A stretch of DNA of 61,299 nt, from NCBI GenBank assembly GCA_003162425.1, contig PMOK01000191.1, forward strand, positions 1 to 61,299, read 5' to 3'. This document shows, piece after piece, positions 60,014-61,299 of this stretch (its first letter is position 1; every line of letters begins with the position of its first letter). Source of the DNA: Bryobacterales bacterium. GTDB lineage: Bacteria; Acidobacteriota; Terriglobia; Bryobacterales; Bryobacteraceae. The translations under genes were made by a program, and so were the position numbers. The notes beneath the pieces are model-generated. The model did no database searches and was not told the DNA's origin. It worked only from the letters and a program-made list of their open reading frames with translations.

Positions 60014-61299
60014 TTGATTAGCCTCACAACAGTACCCCAGACCAACGGTTTTCGACGACTGCGAAGACTGTCCTCGGCCCAGGCGGGCCTTGTTTTTGTT
60101 CTCACACTCGTCGGCATAGCAACCTGCCACGGACAGGACGTTACACTGTCAGTCGCATCGGGTTCTGCAAACCGCGGCGCGACCGTGCCGCTGAACATCT
60201 CTTTGGGTGCATCGACCACGCAGCCAGCCTCCCTGGAATGGACCCTTAGTTACTCCACAGTGGATTTTTCGTCAGTCACCGTCGCCCCAGGCCCCGTGTC
60301 AACCGGAGCGAACAAGTCGGTTACCTGCGCTACCAGTGGCGGAATCTCAAGATGCATCGTGTCCGGGTTAAACGACACCACCATTCCGAACGGGGTCGTG
60401 GCGACCATTTCTCTCACAGTGTCGACCTCGACGACGGACACATCGTCCCAACTGCAGTTCATGAGCGATATAGCCGCTGGCGCTGGTGCTACGACTTTAC
60501 CGATCTCCAGCAGTGGCGGCATAGTGACAATTGTGCCGGGCCCTGCTCTCAACGGCTTTTCATGCACCCCGGTAGCAGTGAGCCCGGCGACGGGATCAAC
60601 TTGCACCGTCGCATTAACTTCGGCCGCTGGAAGCGGCGGGAGTACGATCAGCCTAAGCTCGTCTCCCGCGGACGTCAACATACCCTCGACCGTAACGGTT
60701 CCGCAGGGCTCTACTTCCACGACGTTCTCGGTAACCGCCGGCAGTGTAAGTACGCAAACCGCGGTCACCTTGACCGCTTCCTATTCCGGCGGAAGCGAGA
60801 CGTTTGGGCTCACCGTCAATCCGCCTCCCGCGGCCCTGAGCGGTGTTTCGGTGTCACCGGGAACAGTAATCGGCGGCCAGTCAAGCACAGGTACTGTCAC
60901 TCTTACGGCAGCCGCCCCTGCCGGCGGAGCGGTTGTCTCTCTTTCCAGCTCGAATACATCGGCCGCCAGCGTGCCAGCTTCGGTGACGGTTGCTCAAGGC
61001 TTGACTTCAGCAACTTTCTCCGTGACCACCGGGAGTGTAAATGCCGCAACGTCCGTGACCCTGACCGCTTCCTACGCCAGTGTGAGCGAGACCGCCGGGT
61101 TAACCGTGAATCCCCTAGCGGTGGCCCTCAGCAACGTTTCGGTGTCCCCGGGCTCAGTCGTTAGCGGCCAGTTAAGCACAGGAACTGTCACTCTTACGGC
61201 AGCGGCCGGTTCCGGCGGGACGGTTGTCTCTCTTTCCAGCTCGAATACATCTGCCGCCAGCGTGCCAGCTTCGGTGACGGTTGCGCAGGGCTTGACTTC
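60014..61299 (+). CDS. Secreted cohesin-like protein with Ig-like repeats (truncated by window end)
   Basis: Open in one frame from TTG 60014 to the window end (428 codons and still open). A signal segment (LVFVLTLVGIATCHGQ) is followed by a cohesin-like domain (DVTLSVASGSANRGATVPLNISL, LEWTLSYSTVDFSSV, ISLTVSTST). From about residue 190 come Ig-like repeats such as VSVSPGTVIGG...TLTAAAPAGGAVVSLSSSN. The final repeats are 97 residues each. It is a surface protein like the one at 55.2 kb; the true start is uncertain because no ATG or ribosome site is obvious. The 141 bp between the TPR stop and this start hold no gene. Confidence 0.75.
   Translation, partial: MISLTTVPQTNGFRRLRRLSSAQAGLVFVLTLVGIATCHGQDVTLSVASGSANRGATVPLNISLGASTTQPASLEWTLSYSTVDFSSVTVAPGPVSTGANKSVTCATSGGISRCIVSGLNDTTIPNGVVATISLTVSTSTTDTSSQLQFMSDIAAGAGATTLPISSSGGIVTIVPGPALNGFSCTPVAVSPATGSTCTVALTSAAGSGGSTISLSSSPADVNIPSTVTVPQGSTSTTFSVTAGSVSTQTAVTLTASYSGGSETFGLTVNPPPAALSGVSVSPGTVIGGQSSTGTVTLTAAAPAGGAVVSLSSSNTSAASVPASVTVAQGLTSATFSVTTGSVNAATSVTLTASYASVSETAGLTVNPLAVALSNVSVSPGSVVSGQLSTGTVTLTAAAGSGGTVVSLSSSNTSAASVPASVTVAQGLT
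60836..61299 (+). repeat. 291-bp tandem repeat coding 97-residue Ig-like units
   Basis: The unit beginning LSGVSVSPGTV (60836) recurs at 61127 as LSNVSVSPGSV. The segment with GTTGTCTCTCTTTCCAGC to the end of each copy is almost identical at the DNA level (60932 on, 61223 on), giving an exact 291-bp period. It is coding, recent duplication is likely, and more copies probably lie beyond the window. Confidence 0.85.

Noticed and set aside
1..61299. Mobile genetic elements, tRNA or rRNA genes, toxin-antitoxin or defence systems
   Set aside because: No integrase, transposase, tRNA cloverleaf, rRNA segment, restriction or CRISPR-associated protein was recognised in any frame.

Overview
The window looks like part of the chromosome of an acidobacterium, most likely of the Bryobacterales/Solibacter group. 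The best marker is the TIGR03437-type C-terminal domain of the secreted protein at 55.2 kb. Supporting this are the SBBP propeller, the giant modular secreted proteins with DMFase-like, DUF4082 and choice-of-anchor repeats, and the exosortase/PEP-CTERM set. No tRNA, rRNA, integrase, transposase or CRISPR array was seen.

Layout. (1) 0.1-3.8 kb, plus strand: a 129-bp imperfect palindrome, a secreted SBBP propeller protein and a Tat-exported CotA-type multicopper oxidase. (2) 3.8-13.4 kb, minus strand: a ~2070-residue secreted DMFase-beta-fold protein, a PilZ protein, L-2-hydroxyglutarate oxidase and a LamG-VanZ membrane protein. (3) 13.8-14.3 kb, plus strand: a dockerin-FN3 protein. (4) 14.4-54.8 kb, minus strand: a very large exopolysaccharide locus. 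It starts with a NusG/UpxY-type antiterminator and the priming sugar transferase. It continues through nucleotide-sugar enzymes, flippase, polymerase, five glycosyltransferases, a methyltransferase, a FemAB-like protein, three deacetylase-fold proteins, a beta-helix protein and an FkbH-like protein. A second giant DMFase-beta/DUF4082 protein follows, then an aminotransferase/acetyltransferase pair, a Wzz/GNVR protein, a BY-kinase, an atypical LuxR-type regulator, an exosortase and a UDP-sugar dehydrogenase. (5) 55.2-61.3 kb, plus strand: a cohesin-like/TIGR03437 protein, a PEP-CTERM-like protein, a PrsT-type TPR lipoprotein and the start of a cohesin-like Ig-repeat protein that runs off the window.

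How it works together (inference). The locus codes a Wzx/Wzy/Wzz exopolysaccharide system with exosortase sorting of a PEP-CTERM protein. WbpA-, WbpB-, WbpE- and WbpD-like enzymes, split between the two ends of the locus, could make UDP-2,3-diacetamido-2,3-dideoxyglucuronic acid. Two transcription units, led by the NusG paralogue and by the Wzz protein, each carry the same dyad TTTATGRGACTAAAGTCC about 200 bp before the start codon. Each also has a sigma-54-like -24/-12 element 80-95 bp downstream of that dyad, which suggests common enhancer-dependent control. A PilZ protein and a degenerate GGDEF domain fused to the priming transferase hint at cyclic-di-GMP input. Cohesin-like and dockerin proteins flank the locus and may form surface complexes.

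The most novel-looking elements are the shared dyad/sigma-54 architecture, the two giant DMFase-fold proteins with a shared terminal module (one carrying a domain nested inside a repeat), the FkbH-like protein with a cysteine cluster, and the degenerate-GGDEF sugar transferase. All functional calls rest on reading motifs by eye; no database search was run.
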